From Laccaria trichodermophora (taxonomy: Eukaryota > Basidiomycota > Agaricomycetes > Agaricales > Hydnangiaceae): a stretch of DNA of 64,000 nt. The stretch lies in assembly GCA_018417955.1 (NCBI GenBank), contig JACTVC010000017.1:868001-932000 (forward strand). The letters run 5' to 3'. The position numbers and the translations under genes were made by a program. Of this stretch, positions 1 through 12,247 are shown one piece after another. Position 1 is the stretch's first letter, and every line of letters begins with the position of its first letter. Under the pieces are notes generated by a model. That model did not search any database and was not told the DNA's origin. It saw only the letters and a list, made by a program, of their open reading frames with translations.

Positions 1-91
1 GGTGGGCTTGCGAGTCATAATAGGATCTGGAGCGTTGAAGAACTAGCAACGCGAGTAATGAAAATCAGGCAGCACGAATACAATATCTGAA

Positions 92-3000
92 TCATGAGCG
101 CCGGGTTTTTCCTTGGTCGATCGTAATCCCCAATTGCGACAAATCTGAGCTAAACACGAGTGGACCATCTTTCGGAATAGGTTTGTTCAAGAACATGGCG
201 CGCGATGCCGCTTTCAAGCTCTGCCGCTCGCGGCAAGCTGATGAGAATTGTCAAAAAAAAAAAGAAACCAAGAAACAAAATCTCCGTTCACCTGGCTTGT
301 GTTTTTTCCAATCCTCTTTCTGACAGGTGGAGTTACAATAGAAGGCCTTGAAGAAATCAGCAATGGTCAAGAACCAGAGTGTAAAACAAACCAATCGGCA
401 TCCCGAGCAGAGTTTAAATTCCGTAGCCTTCGTCTCCCTCTTGCCACAACCATCTCTGCTACAGGTTTTCAACACAGATTCCTTGGCCCCTGGATCATTA
501 TTTGCCCAGTTCCAAACTTCAGGAACCATCCAAAGGTCTTGCGAAAGCCATAAGTAATCATGAGCATCCTCCGGACCATTCAAGGACCGCGGACTATTAT
601 TGAGTTCATCTGGTCGTTCCGGAGTCCAATATCTGAATAACAGAGTAATTGAAACGGAACATACCAGGTCGTGTAACACGTCCAAGGATCCTCATCAAAA
701 TATTCGGATTTGCCTTTGAAGCTGCTCTGAGATATTGCTGCGCTTGAAGGCTATCACCCCAGAGCTTGAAAGATGCCAGTGCAGCTGTGTAAAGGAGAGA
801 ACCACAGTCAGATTCGAGACGCTTTGCACGCGCGTCAGTAATGGGATCACGGCTAGGAGCCTTGAAATCCGTGCCGCCTTTCAAAGGATCTTCGCCTCTG
901 TCCGCGGGTCCCGGGCTTAGCCAAGTCTGAGCGAAGTATAACGCATCCGTGAGTCGGCCTACGCGAATGAGATTTGATCCGAGCCAGGTTCTTTGTGCCA
1001 TGTTGTCACCAGGACAGAGACGCAGCATTTCTATCATAATATTACTGGGATCAAGACGATATCATGTTAAGATCGACGAGCAAATTTGATAGAATTTACT
1101 TACGTCGATTTCTCATATCTCTTTTCTTCAAAATAGAGACGGACTAAAGCTTGCATGACACGCATGTACGGTCTAGTTTCTAAGATCGACCAAAAGTGGC
1201 CAACATGCTCCCCATCGTCGTCAAAGCATTTAGGCCCAAGACGCTCTTTCAAGATATTTCGTCCTGTTCTTATGGTTTACAACGACATGGAGCACCAATT
1301 TTTCTTTCGGCTTACCTCGAGACTCTGCTAATTCAAGGGTTTGAATCGCATGAGGACGGTGGCGTAGAAATGATAGCTCAATCATAGCATCTAGATTATT
1401 CTGATCCTTGATCGCTTCCATAATGTAAGGGAGTGCCTCTCGAGGCCTCCGTTTCCTGGCCAGATCCGCTCCAATATCCAGACTGCGAAGACAATGTCAA
1501 TGTGCAATGTGATGAAATAATAGGCGCCACTTGCTTCCTCTGAGATTCCTCGGAGACCATGCCACCGCCCACACCGAGCCGACCTTCCATTCCAGAGCGT
1601 CGATCCATCTTGTAATGAGTATAACGCTACCACGATTCAACGACGAGGATGGAGCACAACACGCGGTTGGGTTGGTACGAAAAATGGCCTGTGAGTCTTG
1701 GTGGTGTGTGACAAATTGAGCGCCAGCTGTGTACACATTATTGAAGAAGTCCTCAGCGCGTATCACACTGGTACTCTATGTTAAAAATATATGGCATGCT
1801 TTACTTGATGTTAAAAGGTATTTTAATGGGGTGTGTAGGGTCTAATGGGACCCTTCCCTCTCCTCCACCGGCCTTGACTGAATTAATGACCCCATCAAGT
1901 CAAGAACCAAGTTTAAGGGAAAACGAAGTGTCCCAAGGAAGGCTGGGGGATAGTGACTGAATTTAAAATATCATCGGCAGATATGAAGCAGCTCTTGATT
2001 TTCTGGAGAATGAATTGAGATGTGGCCCGAAAAGACGCAAGTGCTTCAAGTTGTCGGACTCGACAAGAAGATACACGGGGTTCCATTCTAGTACCTGCGG
2101 TCGAATCTCTTAGGGAAAAATTATGGACTTGGTGGGTCGTACATGGACCAAACGTTGACTCCGAAAATTTGCGACACTACTTTGCCCCCTCCGACAAATC
2201 AGACAAATTTCGAGTACCTTAAAGGGAAAATATAGTTGATACGTCCTAGATTACTAGTACACCAAACTTATGATACTGGTCGTAAGAAGTCGTAAGGTCG
2301 CATGTACGGCGTTATCGTCCAATTGGAATGTCCAGCGCGCGGCGCAATTTAATGAATGAAGTACACGGTAAAGGCACGCTTTCACCAGAGAATAAATCTG
2401 CGGTAGATTGTAAAAACTCGGATCCATAGCTCATTTTGGAGAGAGGAGCGGCTTTACCAGATCATAGATGACGGAGTGCCTTGATCAAACGGTGCTTGTA
2501 CTCGATGGGAAAATACACCTCTTGAAATTGAATGAGTTCATCTCCCACAAGAAAATTGACACAGGACATACCGTAGATACGATTATCATGCAACAGTGCA
2601 CCAAGCATATTGCCCTGGTCCCTGGTGCTCAAAGTCGGCAACCTCCAATCCCTTGTCTGTATCCTCCTTAGCTTCAGTAGCTGCAGGCAAAGCGAGGCTG
2701 AAAATGGTCGTAAGCGTAACAAACGCGTCCATCGTCGATGACCGAGATAGATTTTTCAACGTTAGAGCGAAGAAGCGGGCTAGCCGCGAGTGAAGGTGTC
2801 GAAGTTGGGATCGGGGCGATTTGTGTGGGAGGAAAATGAGCTTCAAAGCATTGCATTGTCGCGCACTTTATATCGTCACGCAGTTTCGCATGTCTAAATT
2901 GAACAATTAGATCGGCTGACACTGGTGTCGATGGTTACTGACATCGACCTGGACAAACCTGCTTGGACCCTGATTTGGAAGGTGAGTACAAAGATGTTAT

Positions 3001-3207
3001 TTTCCCACGGAAACACTATTGTGCTCCCATCAACACTTGCGACCACTCCCAAGCCTTCAAAAAATCACCGGCTGGGGCGGAGAATATGCACGCGGGGTTG
3101 TCAAGAGCCAGAACAGCATTTGAGATTTCTTTCGCATCTATCACCCAAGCCTGAATGGTTTCCCGAGATGTTCCCCTCGACACTCTTTTGACTTTTACTA
3201 TATACAT
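92..3207 (-). pseudogene. MYND zinc-finger protein pseudogene
   Basis: Remains of a basidiomycete MYND-finger protein with a helical, TPR-like N-terminal region. The 3' part is nearly whole. The finger is split by two introns and reads CSRDGCGKRE, then LCSGCR, YCNSTCQKEDW and HKPAC, so all MYND cysteines and the histidine are present, with a stop at 92-94. Upstream, matching segments lie in different frames: three frame changes fall within about 170 bp near 1480-1650, another near 655, and more around 2590-2720. N-terminal family-like sequence (AVLALDNPACIFSAPAGDF) reaches about 3207, and about 600 bp at 1800-2460 shows no matching coding. I infer a decayed gene. Sequencing error is possible but unlikely to explain so many shifts. 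MYND fingers usually mediate protein contacts. Confidence 0.7.
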
Positions 3208-3787
3208 GGGTTCCCAAGAAATATAAGATGAATTCTATTATAACCATTACCGTCTGGCTAGTATCTGACTTTTTCCCTTCGAGAATGTACTAAGTATGAG
3301 TTACCGTAACGCAATTGATGGTCGCAACTAACAGCTTCCAAGGACCGGTGCCAGTATGAGTATCGCACCATTGGTGACGCGAACGTGCTTCAGATTGTGA
3401 TTACAGCAACAGTGGAAACTCGGGACAATGGTGCTTGAATTGTTAATCTTCATCTGTGTGCGCCGCATGAAGCACTCAGCAACATTCAGCCACCCCAAAG
3501 GAAGCCGCCACTACTAGCTATGGTACCGAGGAACTAGCCTCATTTTTAGATCCTCGGAAAATTTAGAATATTAGAGGGACAACCCTTCAAAAATGCCTTG
3601 AACGTGCACTACGCACACCGAGAGATAAGGTGCTCCTGGCTTCGGCACCGGGGTCTGAGTCTATCTGCTGGTAATTCTTAGATAGATGATGCGCAGTAGA
3701 TGTCTAACGATAGATTTGATATGAGATGCGCGAACAGAAACTGAGGGGGGAGTTATATTACATGGTACAACTATTTTTAATCGGCCG

Positions 3788-4691
3788 CTACACCAGGAGG
3801 ACCGGTTGCAGCTGCGCTGGGTAAGTGGGAGGAGGCTCCTCGATAGTAGATAAAGACCTTGGCAGAGGATCGATGTGTTGGTCGATGTTGCTCTCTGTTC
3901 CATCCCCTTCCTCTTCTGTTCCGGGAATATTCGCTAGATCCTGCTCTTGAGTAGAATCATACGCTTCCGGCAGAGATATTCGCCCGTCGCACTGTGGCGG
4001 ATCCGGCTGGGGAGACATAGCACTAAAATCGACGTAATTGGGCGGGCCACCACTTTTATCGTAAGCTGGAAGGGCGTCTTTGTCTCCCAGCCTGACGTGT
4101 GGGGACAACCTCAGACTTTCAATCATACACCAGCCATCAGATACATATGCAGAATTAATATGCCGCCCGCTTCCTAAATATACGGCAGGGACGGTTGTGT
4201 GACGGGGTTCTGGATGTCGATTGAGGGCAAAGCTTCTGGGAAGGAGTGGCGGTATGCCGGTAGCTCTAGGATAATAGAGCGAGGGACCGCTGGGTGGCAG
4301 GAACGCAGAGTAATGTTGGCCGACATTGAAAAAATGATTCGTAGTGACGGGTCGTTTGTTTCGAAATCTGAAAGGAATTCAAAATGGCAGCGACATGAAG
4401 ATGACAGAGGAGACGAGCACTGACCGTCGGATGACAAACGTCGCAAGGCCAAGAAGTGCGACGGCCAACATAACAAACACAATAACAGTCTGCTTGGTTT
4501 GTGAGAAGATGATCGATGATGCCAAAGGTAGGGCTTACCTTCAATTGATTGTTGCTGTTGCCAGATGTCAAAGGGTTGGACATATTTGTTGTAGAATCAG
4601 AGTTTTGCCTGGGTTTAATTTCGATAGAATATGAAGAAGCATGAGAGGCCCGAACATGAAGTACGCGGGGTTGTCTTCTGTCAGGTATCAT
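3788..4691 (-). CDS. Single-pass membrane protein with C-terminal PPxY motifs
   Basis: Exons 4691-4539, 4489-4425 and 4367-3788 join in frame to give 265 aa. The start ATG at 4691 is the first after an in-frame stop. Residues 1-51 are polar and lack a signal peptide. A hydrophobic segment (TVIVFVMLAVALLGLATFVI) at about 52-71 is followed by RR and a proline-rich tail. The tail carries PPNY and PPTY, which fit the PPxY ligand of WW-domain ubiquitin ligases such as fungal Rsp5. The charge pattern suggests the tail is cytosolic. The family was not recognised; I infer that the protein may recruit a Nedd4/Rsp5-type ligase at a membrane. It is divergent from the uS19m gene, with about 270 bp between starts. 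Confidence 0.72.
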
Positions 4692-4963
4692 CGTCCCAAT
4701 CCTTGAGTAATGTGAAGACCTGTAACGTCCTTGGACCTGGACGTTATCCAAACAATTTTATAAAGGATGGGTAGAGGTCCAGCAGCAGAACCGAGGAGGC
4801 GGGGCAGCTCCAAAAGGGATCCATTATACTGGGCCACGGTCGTAAAGGTACTTGAGAGGGATTGTTGTTTACACTTGCTTGCCGGGAAGTCACGAAAATC
4901 TTAGTCACGCTCATATTGATCCCGCACTTGCCAACAAACTTGAATCTTTACTTCGCAATCGTA

Positions 4964-5401
4964 ATGCGTCCAACACAACTTCTGCAGAAAGGACGATCGG
5001 CTTGGAAAGGTGAATATCCTCTTTTTGACCGCTAGAACCTGTTATACTCATTACTCTAGGTCCTTACTTCGTTGCCTTTCCCAACCTGCGAGAGGCATTG
5101 ACAAACCATGTGCCGATCAAGACGCAGGCCAGGTCGTGCACGATTTTGCCCAATTTCGTGGGGTATGGGTGTCAACGATCACTGTTCTATTTTCCTTACA
5201 ATCTTTTCGTTTCAGAATTCGCTTCATGGTACACAACGGGAAAGACTACATTCCCGTAAATGTGACGCAGGACATGGTTGGGCACAAACTCGGAGAATTC
5301 TCGCACACAAAGAAGAGGTTTACATACAGGTGCGTCCTTCTTCTCACTGGCTCTTTTCTATCTCCTAACGCTGATTGATTAGAGCAACTAAGAGGTCGTA
5401 G
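4964..5401 (+). CDS. RSM19: Mitochondrial small-subunit ribosomal protein uS19m
   Basis: Four exons (4964-5009, 5060-5162, 5216-5329, 5383-5401) encode 93 aa, the usual size of fungal mitochondrial S19. The N-terminus RSAWKGPYFV is typical. The conserved core [10 protein letters not shown] is followed by [10 protein letters not shown] and THKKRF-like TKKRFTYR, the S19 signature that contacts 16S-type rRNA in the small-subunit head. All introns have GT..AG ends and the frame is unbroken. This is the clearest housekeeping gene in the window and appears functional, in contrast to the decayed sequences on both sides. Confidence 0.95.
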
Positions 5402-6905
5402 AACTGTCTTGGGCTTATATTTATGCTATCTCTATTTCCCGAGTTCCGGCCGGCCACCATTCGCGGGTATCCATCTGCCTGAAGATCTTTCACTCTTCTA
5501 AGTGACGCGCTAGAGAGCCTTTGGCTCCGAAAGAGGCCATCTGTCGCTCTTTGATGAGGGCCTGCGGCTCACTGCAGCTGACTCATGATCATTCTGTTTG
5601 GCGTCCGCTGGACTCCCTATCCTTGCCCAGACTCTCCATAAGTATAATCGAGGATCAGCGGGGACGAAGTAGTAATGCCTCCTTCGTAACAAATCGATAA
5701 TGGGGTCGTCGGCTAACCTTTTGCTTCCTCACATCAATCTGGCTACTTAATCTGAGGGGGGACCTGCGCACATTGCACAACGCGTTATCTTACGGCTTTT
5801 GGCCCCATTCCATCCCATCCCGTTACAAGACTTCGCATTCTGGCCCCACATTTTAGCATTGCTCCCTGCTACTTGTGCCGTGGTTCTTTATCATGTGGCC
5901 GTTTACCATAACCGTTCCTCGACTTCAGTCTTACCCTGGGTCCAGAGGTTTCACTGCCCCTTGCTCTTCCACTTCTTTTTTCTGCAGGGTGGTATATTGA
6001 ACTCTAGTGCAGGTTGGCAGTTCCCAGTGTTGGGATTCGGAGGGCGGCATTCTGGGTATGTCGACAGCATGCCCACCTCACCTTTTGGATACTGCCCTTG
6101 TCTCTAACAATACAACCATTCACCGTCAAGTAGGGGGAAACAATACAATGCTCGTCTTTGTTTTGTCAATTTTTTCGAGGGCCCGTTTCTAAATACAACT
6201 TTTGTCTATCAAGACATCTTTCTTGGCCAATAGATAATTTGTCCTGTGCCCGGTATACATTGCTGGGCCAATATAAACTTTCGCAATGACCTCCTAAATA
6301 GTTTTTTCTCAGCCCCGATCGTTTTTCTGTGAGTTGAGCAACCCTTCTGCTCCGTCTACATCGTCGACGTCCTGTGACTTCGGTGATCGAACGGGCGGTC
6401 TTGACATCCTGCCGCATCAATTCATTCTTCGGGTGCTTCGGTTTTCAAAGTTGAAAGCGCTGCTGGCAATCGCTGAGTGATCGTAAACCTACCCTACAGG
6501 CTATCGCGTCATGATAGGCGGCCATGATGTAGGTATTGTAGTGGTCAGGTGATTGTCTGCGGGTCCAACCCAGACAAGCAACGTTCGCGGCGGCGGTAAT
6601 TGTTATTCGACAACTTGATGCTTTGAGCGCACGAGTATATTTGTCCACCAAGTTGATCAGTTTCCGGCGAAAGTTCAAGGAGCGGATAGATTGGGTTGTA
6701 CCCACTCGGCTGATAGGAATAATCGCATCGTCAGACGCCAGAAAGCGCGCAAGGGACTTCGAGGAGATGGCGTGGAATATTCGTCGACCTAAGAGTTAGC
6801 AGAATGAAGAAAGACTTAGAAAGGAGACCAGCGGTACAGAGCTTCAGGAACATTATGAGTTGAGTGGAACGCCTCGGTTAGGCAACTTGAAAGGAAAATA
6901 TTTTA
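5402..6905. other. Unassigned sequence
   Basis: Open frames up to about 100 codons exist on both strands (for example + 5799-6107 and - 6445-6705). None shows a recognisable domain, and I could not extend any by splicing into a convincing protein. I see no gene I can support here. Confidence 0.5.
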
Positions 6906-7290
6906 GCTATAGTCACTGCGGGCATGGGCTTATATATTCAGTGAATAAAATTTGAATATACAGAAAATAAATTTCAAATATCTTCAAACTCAAATTCACT
7001 GTTTATATTTTGGATATATATATATTTTATTCTTCAATTTGTTTCTATTTTATTCCGTGCTTATATTTAGAATCTATTCAATCCATTTTAAGCGAAGAAT
7101 ATGTGCTGATCATATTTGAAATTTAGTCGCTGAATAAATGCAGAATATACTGGAATCTAAATTTAGAATTTATTCACCGGATATATTTTAAATTTCATCT
7201 CGATATATTCGCGGGATAGATCTTGATGATATTCAAAATATGTTCAGCAGTTTCGATCATTGAACATAGTGTGAATATATTAGAATCGCA
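6906..7290. other. AT-rich block with recurring GAATATA/TTTATTC words
   Basis: About 385 bp of strongly AT-rich DNA. Words such as GAATATA, TGAATAAA, AATTTA and ATTCA recur on both strands at irregular spacing (for example near 6930, 7080, 7130, 7160 and 7270). No open frame is present. Composition changes sharply at both edges. It could be a degenerate satellite or a remnant of mutated repeat DNA. Confidence 0.55.
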
Positions 7291-9600
7291 ATGAGGCTGA
7301 TCGAGTCACGTCACGCTCCGTTATCTCCAGCTAAATCTGATCGTCAGATTCACCTTTCATCAGCAAAATCTGTACGTTCAAACCCCTTCGCACTCTCTAA
7401 GAGCTTTCTAATGTTGTCCGTTCTGGCTGGTAGAAGTCTCGTCAAAACCCACAGTGTCCAACGCCGAGTCGTTAGCAGAATTGTGTAGGATAATTCATCG
7501 TCCATGACGCTCCCCACAACCTTCTCCGATTTTGTAACCTGGGCGCCCTGGGCCTCAATATCTTCCTTGCCCGTCAAGCAAGCCAACGCGATGCTTCCAC
7601 CTCCACAAAATCATCAACGGTGGAGACCAAAGTGATCAGTGCATCACCCGATATCGAGGGACTGCGAACGTACGCCCTTCGCCGAGCTGCCTGCAGATGA
7701 CGATAGCGAGGCAGGTAATGAGCATGCTGGTCAGAAGAAGAAGCGGCATGTTACGGTTGTAGAGGGGGAAGAAGAGGAAAATTGTCAACATTCGTTCATT
7801 GCATCCAGATTTACAACTCGGTATCGAAAGCATCAAGCAGGCCATCGCTCAAGGTCAGTTTTATTCCCTTTCTGAGCCTACCTTTCCAACCCATTTGTAC
7901 CAGAGTCTTTGGCACAGAAGGGCAAATTCCCGCCAGCTCTTAAGCCTCAGCTTGCACAACCTGCATTGCTAGCCATAAAGCTATATTTGCGACTGCCAAC
8001 CTTCCTTAGAAACTCATAAAACGGACTGTATACATGGACCACGTCGCACTCCTCGTCGAGAGAAAAGAAATACTTCTCAACGAATTCGCCGAATTGGCAT
8101 GGCTTGGCTTCGCAAAGGCCGAAGAAGAATTCGAATGGGAACGAAGTGTTGTAGCATGGGGTATGTTCCCCATCTCTACTGTCTACGCCTACTCACTTTC
8201 TTGCTTACATAAACTGCAGCAAGTGAAGCTACCTGTCAGTGCATGGCGCCCCTGTGGTGTTGTTGATCGACATCCATCTCCTCTGTGGAATGTCATGTGG
8301 GTCCGGAAGAGGTCGTTCCAGCACCCGCGCCCACAGCGGTACTGTTCGCTGCTTCGGCTGCTTCTGCACAGAGAGAAGGAGGGTAAAGAACATGGTCAAC
8401 ACTCTCCTATGAAACAGTTCCGCATGACTGAGACGATGAAGAATATCGTTGGTTCTACTGAGTAACGAGTGTGTCGATTGGAGAACGGAAAGAAGTGAGT
8501 GTTTTGGTGAACCGAGGCATCAACCGGCTGATGCTTGTCATAGTACATACGGGGTCTCAATGATTCAAGTTAGCTAGAAGGTTTAAGGAAGGTTCTTTAC
8601 CAAAAGGTTTGGCCATTGATTTTCTCTTCCGAATTTACATTGATTCATAGCTGCATTTCCTGCCAGTGGTGCCCATTCCATCGTAACTCTGGTCATTCAC
8701 AACCATCGGTGACCGTAGACTTCCTTCCTACCCTACCTATTCAGGATGTTGAGCAGGCTTCGCACGTTGCGCGCCCAGTTTCAGTGGTAGAAAATTTCAA
8801 CGTTAGAAATCAGTTAGAAACAAGCTTGGGGGCCTGTCATACCATTGTTAGAACACGAAGACCAGAATGCACAATTCTTCGGAACACATACGGCGCAGGT
8901 GAAGATAGCAAGATATTGGTGAGTCCGTCATACCATCACACTTCTTGACGTTTGTTCCTCGTTATATCGAATCGTTCTCAGCTCACTGCCGCCTTCAGTC
9001 GGGCCATGTGCATGCGCATCGTTCTTTTTTCTCCATGGACCAACTAGCGGAAACTCCGGAGATTTGATTTGACCTAGATAGATTATCGGTAAACGAGCAT
9101 AGCTATACCTCTTCGTGAATGGACAAGTGCACCAATTGTGTCCGACGTTAGCACCGTGATTGTACTCGCCGTGCGGCGGGCGCTGTTTACTACTTACCTC
9201 GACACCAACAGCTTGATTTTGATCTCACGGCTACTTGCTTCCATCCATGACGTCGTCAAAGCATACAACGACGAACTCGAACTCTATTCCTCAACGTCAC
9301 AACGACTAGAATCAAAGCTCAACATTCAACATCATAGATTTTGTTCTACTACGTACAGGGGGTTATACTAACACATAAAAGATACCAACACGTAAAAGGA
9401 AGCACAAGATGACGAAAACACATAAAACGAAGAGTCGACATTCGATCTAACGCATAAGCGCCATCAGAAGGACGCGGAATTGTGAGAAACGAACGTATAT
9501 GCTACGGATCTAAGTACGAGCTGGGTCGTGAGCCGAAGGTGTCGGTGAGTACTTACATTGCTTTGTTCATCCTGCACAATACTGACGGATGTGATCATTT
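7291..9600. other. Unassigned region with possible decayed coding segments
   Basis: Several short stretches look protein-like but lie in different frames, with no start or splice chain. One lies around 7625-7700 (+, SASPDIEGLRTYALRRA), one around 7800-7860 (+, LHPDLQLGIESIKQAIAQGQ) and one at 8034-8165 (+, NEFAELAWLGFAKAEEEFEW). They may come from one broken gene upstream of the Polo kinase relic. I could not name the family. From 8170 to 9600 nothing convincing was seen. Confidence 0.35.
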
Positions 9601-9611
9601 CCAAGAACTCG

Positions 9612-10639
9612 AGCATTGTGATTATATCGCACCCGAAGTGTTGTTCGACACGAATGGACACACCTTCGGCACGTGGTCCATCGGCGTCATCTTGTGCACA
9701 CTCGTCGTCGGCTGCCCTCCATCAGATCAAGGACCTCAAGTAAGCTTTTCGGTTTAATGCTTGCTTTCTCCATTTAATGTATGACTTCAGGAGCATCCGC
9801 GACAGCGAATACGAATTCCCCACAGACCGCGTCATCTCTGGGGCAGTCCAACACCTCATTCAACAAATTCTGACTCCCAATCCCTCACAACGTCCAACCC
9901 TCACGAAATCGTTGACCACTCATTCTTCACACAAGGCCCCGTCCCCTCCTACATCCCTACCTCTGCACACGATGGCACTCCGGACTTCAGACACATATCC
10001 AAGTCCGTGTCAAGCACCAACCTTAAGCGTCTGAGAAAGTACGCGCTTCTGGACGAGGAGTACCCCATGGCGACGATGCCATCGTTCACGTCTGGAGGCA
10101 TCACAGCAAGCAAGAGCATCACCACCAGCATCGCACAGCAGTGCAAGGAGTTCCAGAAGGCCGTTCGACCCGGCTCGCCTATCTCAGCACTGCTTAGCTC
10201 GGCAATTGTTCATGGGCAATCCCACTGGACCCAGTGGTGCTGTTTCCAATGCCTGTGAGAACCAGTTATTGAGGGAATTGCAAGCGGTGAAGGAGAGCCC
10301 CCTTGCTTTCGACGCCAACTTCGACGCCAAAGCCGCAGGGAAAGTATTGCGGACCCCAGAAGCGCACCTGCCCGTCAGTTGGGTGGACTACTGCAACAAG
10401 TATGGCATAAGGTACGCTCTGATGAGAGTGTCGGAGTGCATTTCAACGATAGTACCAGTTTGGCTTTGAGCCCTGATGAGGTGTATGTTCCCTTTTTTAC
10501 CATGGCACTTCATTGTTTGCAAACGCTGTTCGACTACGTCACCTCCAGGCGACGCAGAACCATATTCGTGCGCAAGTCCTATACGGTGGACACACACCCG
10601 GACAAGCTTGAGAACAAGGTGTACCTGCTGAAACACTAA
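9612..10639 (+). pseudogene. Polo-like kinase (CDC5/PLK) pseudogene fragment
   Basis: Begins inside the kinase domain at YIAPEVLFDT (activation segment/APE motif) and continues with TWSIGVIL. After a possible intron (about 9740-9790) come EYEFPTDRVISGAVQHLIQQ and ILTPNPSQRPTL, which fit subdomains IX-XI of Polo kinases. The linker contains NLKRLRKYALLDEEYP. It ends in polo-box 1 sequence: SWVDYCNKYG, then SVGVHFND and YTVDTHPDKLENKVYLLKH, with a stop at 10637. The frame changes repeatedly (near 9925, 10200 and 10430). The N-lobe with the ATP site and polo-box 2 are absent. Because an intron is retained, this is a decayed DNA-level duplicate rather than a retrocopy. Confidence 0.85.
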
Positions 10640-10878
10640 ACAGGAGTGTGGTGGGGAGGGGTCCCAGAAGAGCTGGCCATCCGACTTGGTAAGAAATCCT
10701 CTCGTGTGTTGGGATGGGAATTGGGAAAGGTCGTCCTGCTGTTGCAGGTGCTGTTTGATTGGTGCTGTTACCCCAATATTTTTGGACGAGTGAATAGATA
10801 ATCTAGATGTGCTCATAATTTTCGTTCTGCTTTCATTCTGGTTTATTTAAGTCAATTTTGAACCACAAACATTCGAAA

Positions 10879-11726
10879 TCAATTTGAGCAACCCGTAACC
10901 CTTCTAACTGCCCTGATACCCGTCCGCCCACCCTCAACCACTTGCCCCACACACCAATGCGCGCCATAAACCAAAAACTGCAGGGACATAACCACCCCTA
11001 CCATGGAACAAATAGCGATCACACCTTCTGGCCAGGCGTCGAAAGCCACAAGCTCGAGGAAGAGCATGAGGGAGAGGGCGGAGGTGAACATGCAGAGGCC
11101 TGGGACACGCGCTGAGAGGGAGAAGAAGAAGTAAGAGCCGTATACGTCCCGAGCACGAGCCTGGATAAGGAAGGGTTAGAAGAGACAGCCGAGTAGATAT
11201 AGGAACATACAATGAATGTCTGTAGGTCTGCCCAGTTATATTGCAAGAGAAACCAGGCGTCACATGCGATGCCGAGACCAGATGCAATGCTGCTCGTAGC
11301 AATAGCACGCCGAGCGTAGAAGTTGACATTGAATAGTGACCCTTGGGAGATGGAGAAGACGGCTGTATCGACACTGATGTAAGTGACATTAGCAACTCCT
11401 TCCGGGAACGAAGTCGAATGTACATACGCTGCTAGTGCGACTAGCTGTATGAAGAGTTTGAGTAAGAACGGAATCAGGGAGGGAACGAAGAGAAGAGTGC
11501 TCACCAAACCTCCGATATAGGTCCACTCCATCTGTAAGCGCGCGAACACCTTGTCATATTCTGAGTCCGTAGTAGCTTCCTTCAGTTCGCTGTACATCGT
11601 AAATGACGCCAGAACTCTCTCCATCAGCGATAGCGACAGAGCGGCAATTTGATGATTTGTTGGGAAACGGCAAAGAATTCGTGTACGCATGAGGTCGCGG
11701 ATGATGATGTGAAGGTCGACGGTCAC
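10879..11726 (-). CDS. Multi-pass membrane protein, basidiomycete hypothetical family
   Basis: Exons can be joined across three short GT..AG introns (about 11498-11442, 11426-11373 and 11214-11165). The resulting protein contains YSELKEATTDSEYDKVFARL, then about four hydrophobic segments, including AIATSSIASGLGIACDAWFL, MFTSALSLMLFLELVAF and AICSMVGVVMSLQFLVYG. It ends with RRVTGCSN before the stop at 10879. The first ATG in the open frame is at 11690, but the frame is open further upstream, so an earlier exon may exist. It resembles the many four-TM proteins of unknown function in Agaricomycetes. It seems intact and runs convergent to the Polo relic. Confidence 0.6.
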
Positions 11727-11929
11727 AGGGACGAGACGACTTTGGGGGCAGATTGATCTGTGGCTGCGTCGTGAGACCGATGGTGGAAGGCTATTTTATC
11801 AACTAGTGTGACACCGCAGATGTGGGATGCTGAGAAAGGTCCTCAAGCAACAGCTGCAGTTTCTATTGATTCGAATGCAACATCGCCCACTCGCATACGC
11901 ACGCCGTCATCTATTCAGTTTACCGTTAG

Positions 11930-12247
11930 CTAGCGAAAAAACCAGCCACCGTCGAGGAACCACTCGTTGTTGAAGAACCAACAGTTGAGGAACCAGCCAT
12001 TTTTGAGGCGGCCACCATTGAGGAACCAACCATCACCAGTGAACCAGCCGTTCCGGCTGTTGAGGAGCTAACAGTCGAGCAAGAGGTCGTCGCTGGTGAA
12101 CCAGTAGTTGTTGAGAAATCAACAACCGAGGAATCAGTCCTTCCTCAGGAGAAATCGGCCACTATCGACCATCCAGTTGAAGCACCAACAGCCCCCGATG
12201 CAGAACCAACAACACTCCTCGAGAACGGGAGAAGAAACGCCCATTGA
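11930..12247 (+). pseudogene. Val-Glu-Glu-Pro repeat coding fragment without a start
   Basis: An open frame of about 105 codons begins right after an in-frame TAG (11927-11929) and ends at TGA 12245-12247. It has no ATG start. The residues form an imperfect repeat of VEEP-like units (ATVEEPLVVEEPTVEEP and similar), changing to AP/TA-rich sequence before the stop. An acceptor-like CCGTTAG sits at its 5' edge, so it may be an internal exon of a low-complexity protein whose other exons are lost. No function can be assigned. Confidence 0.45.
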
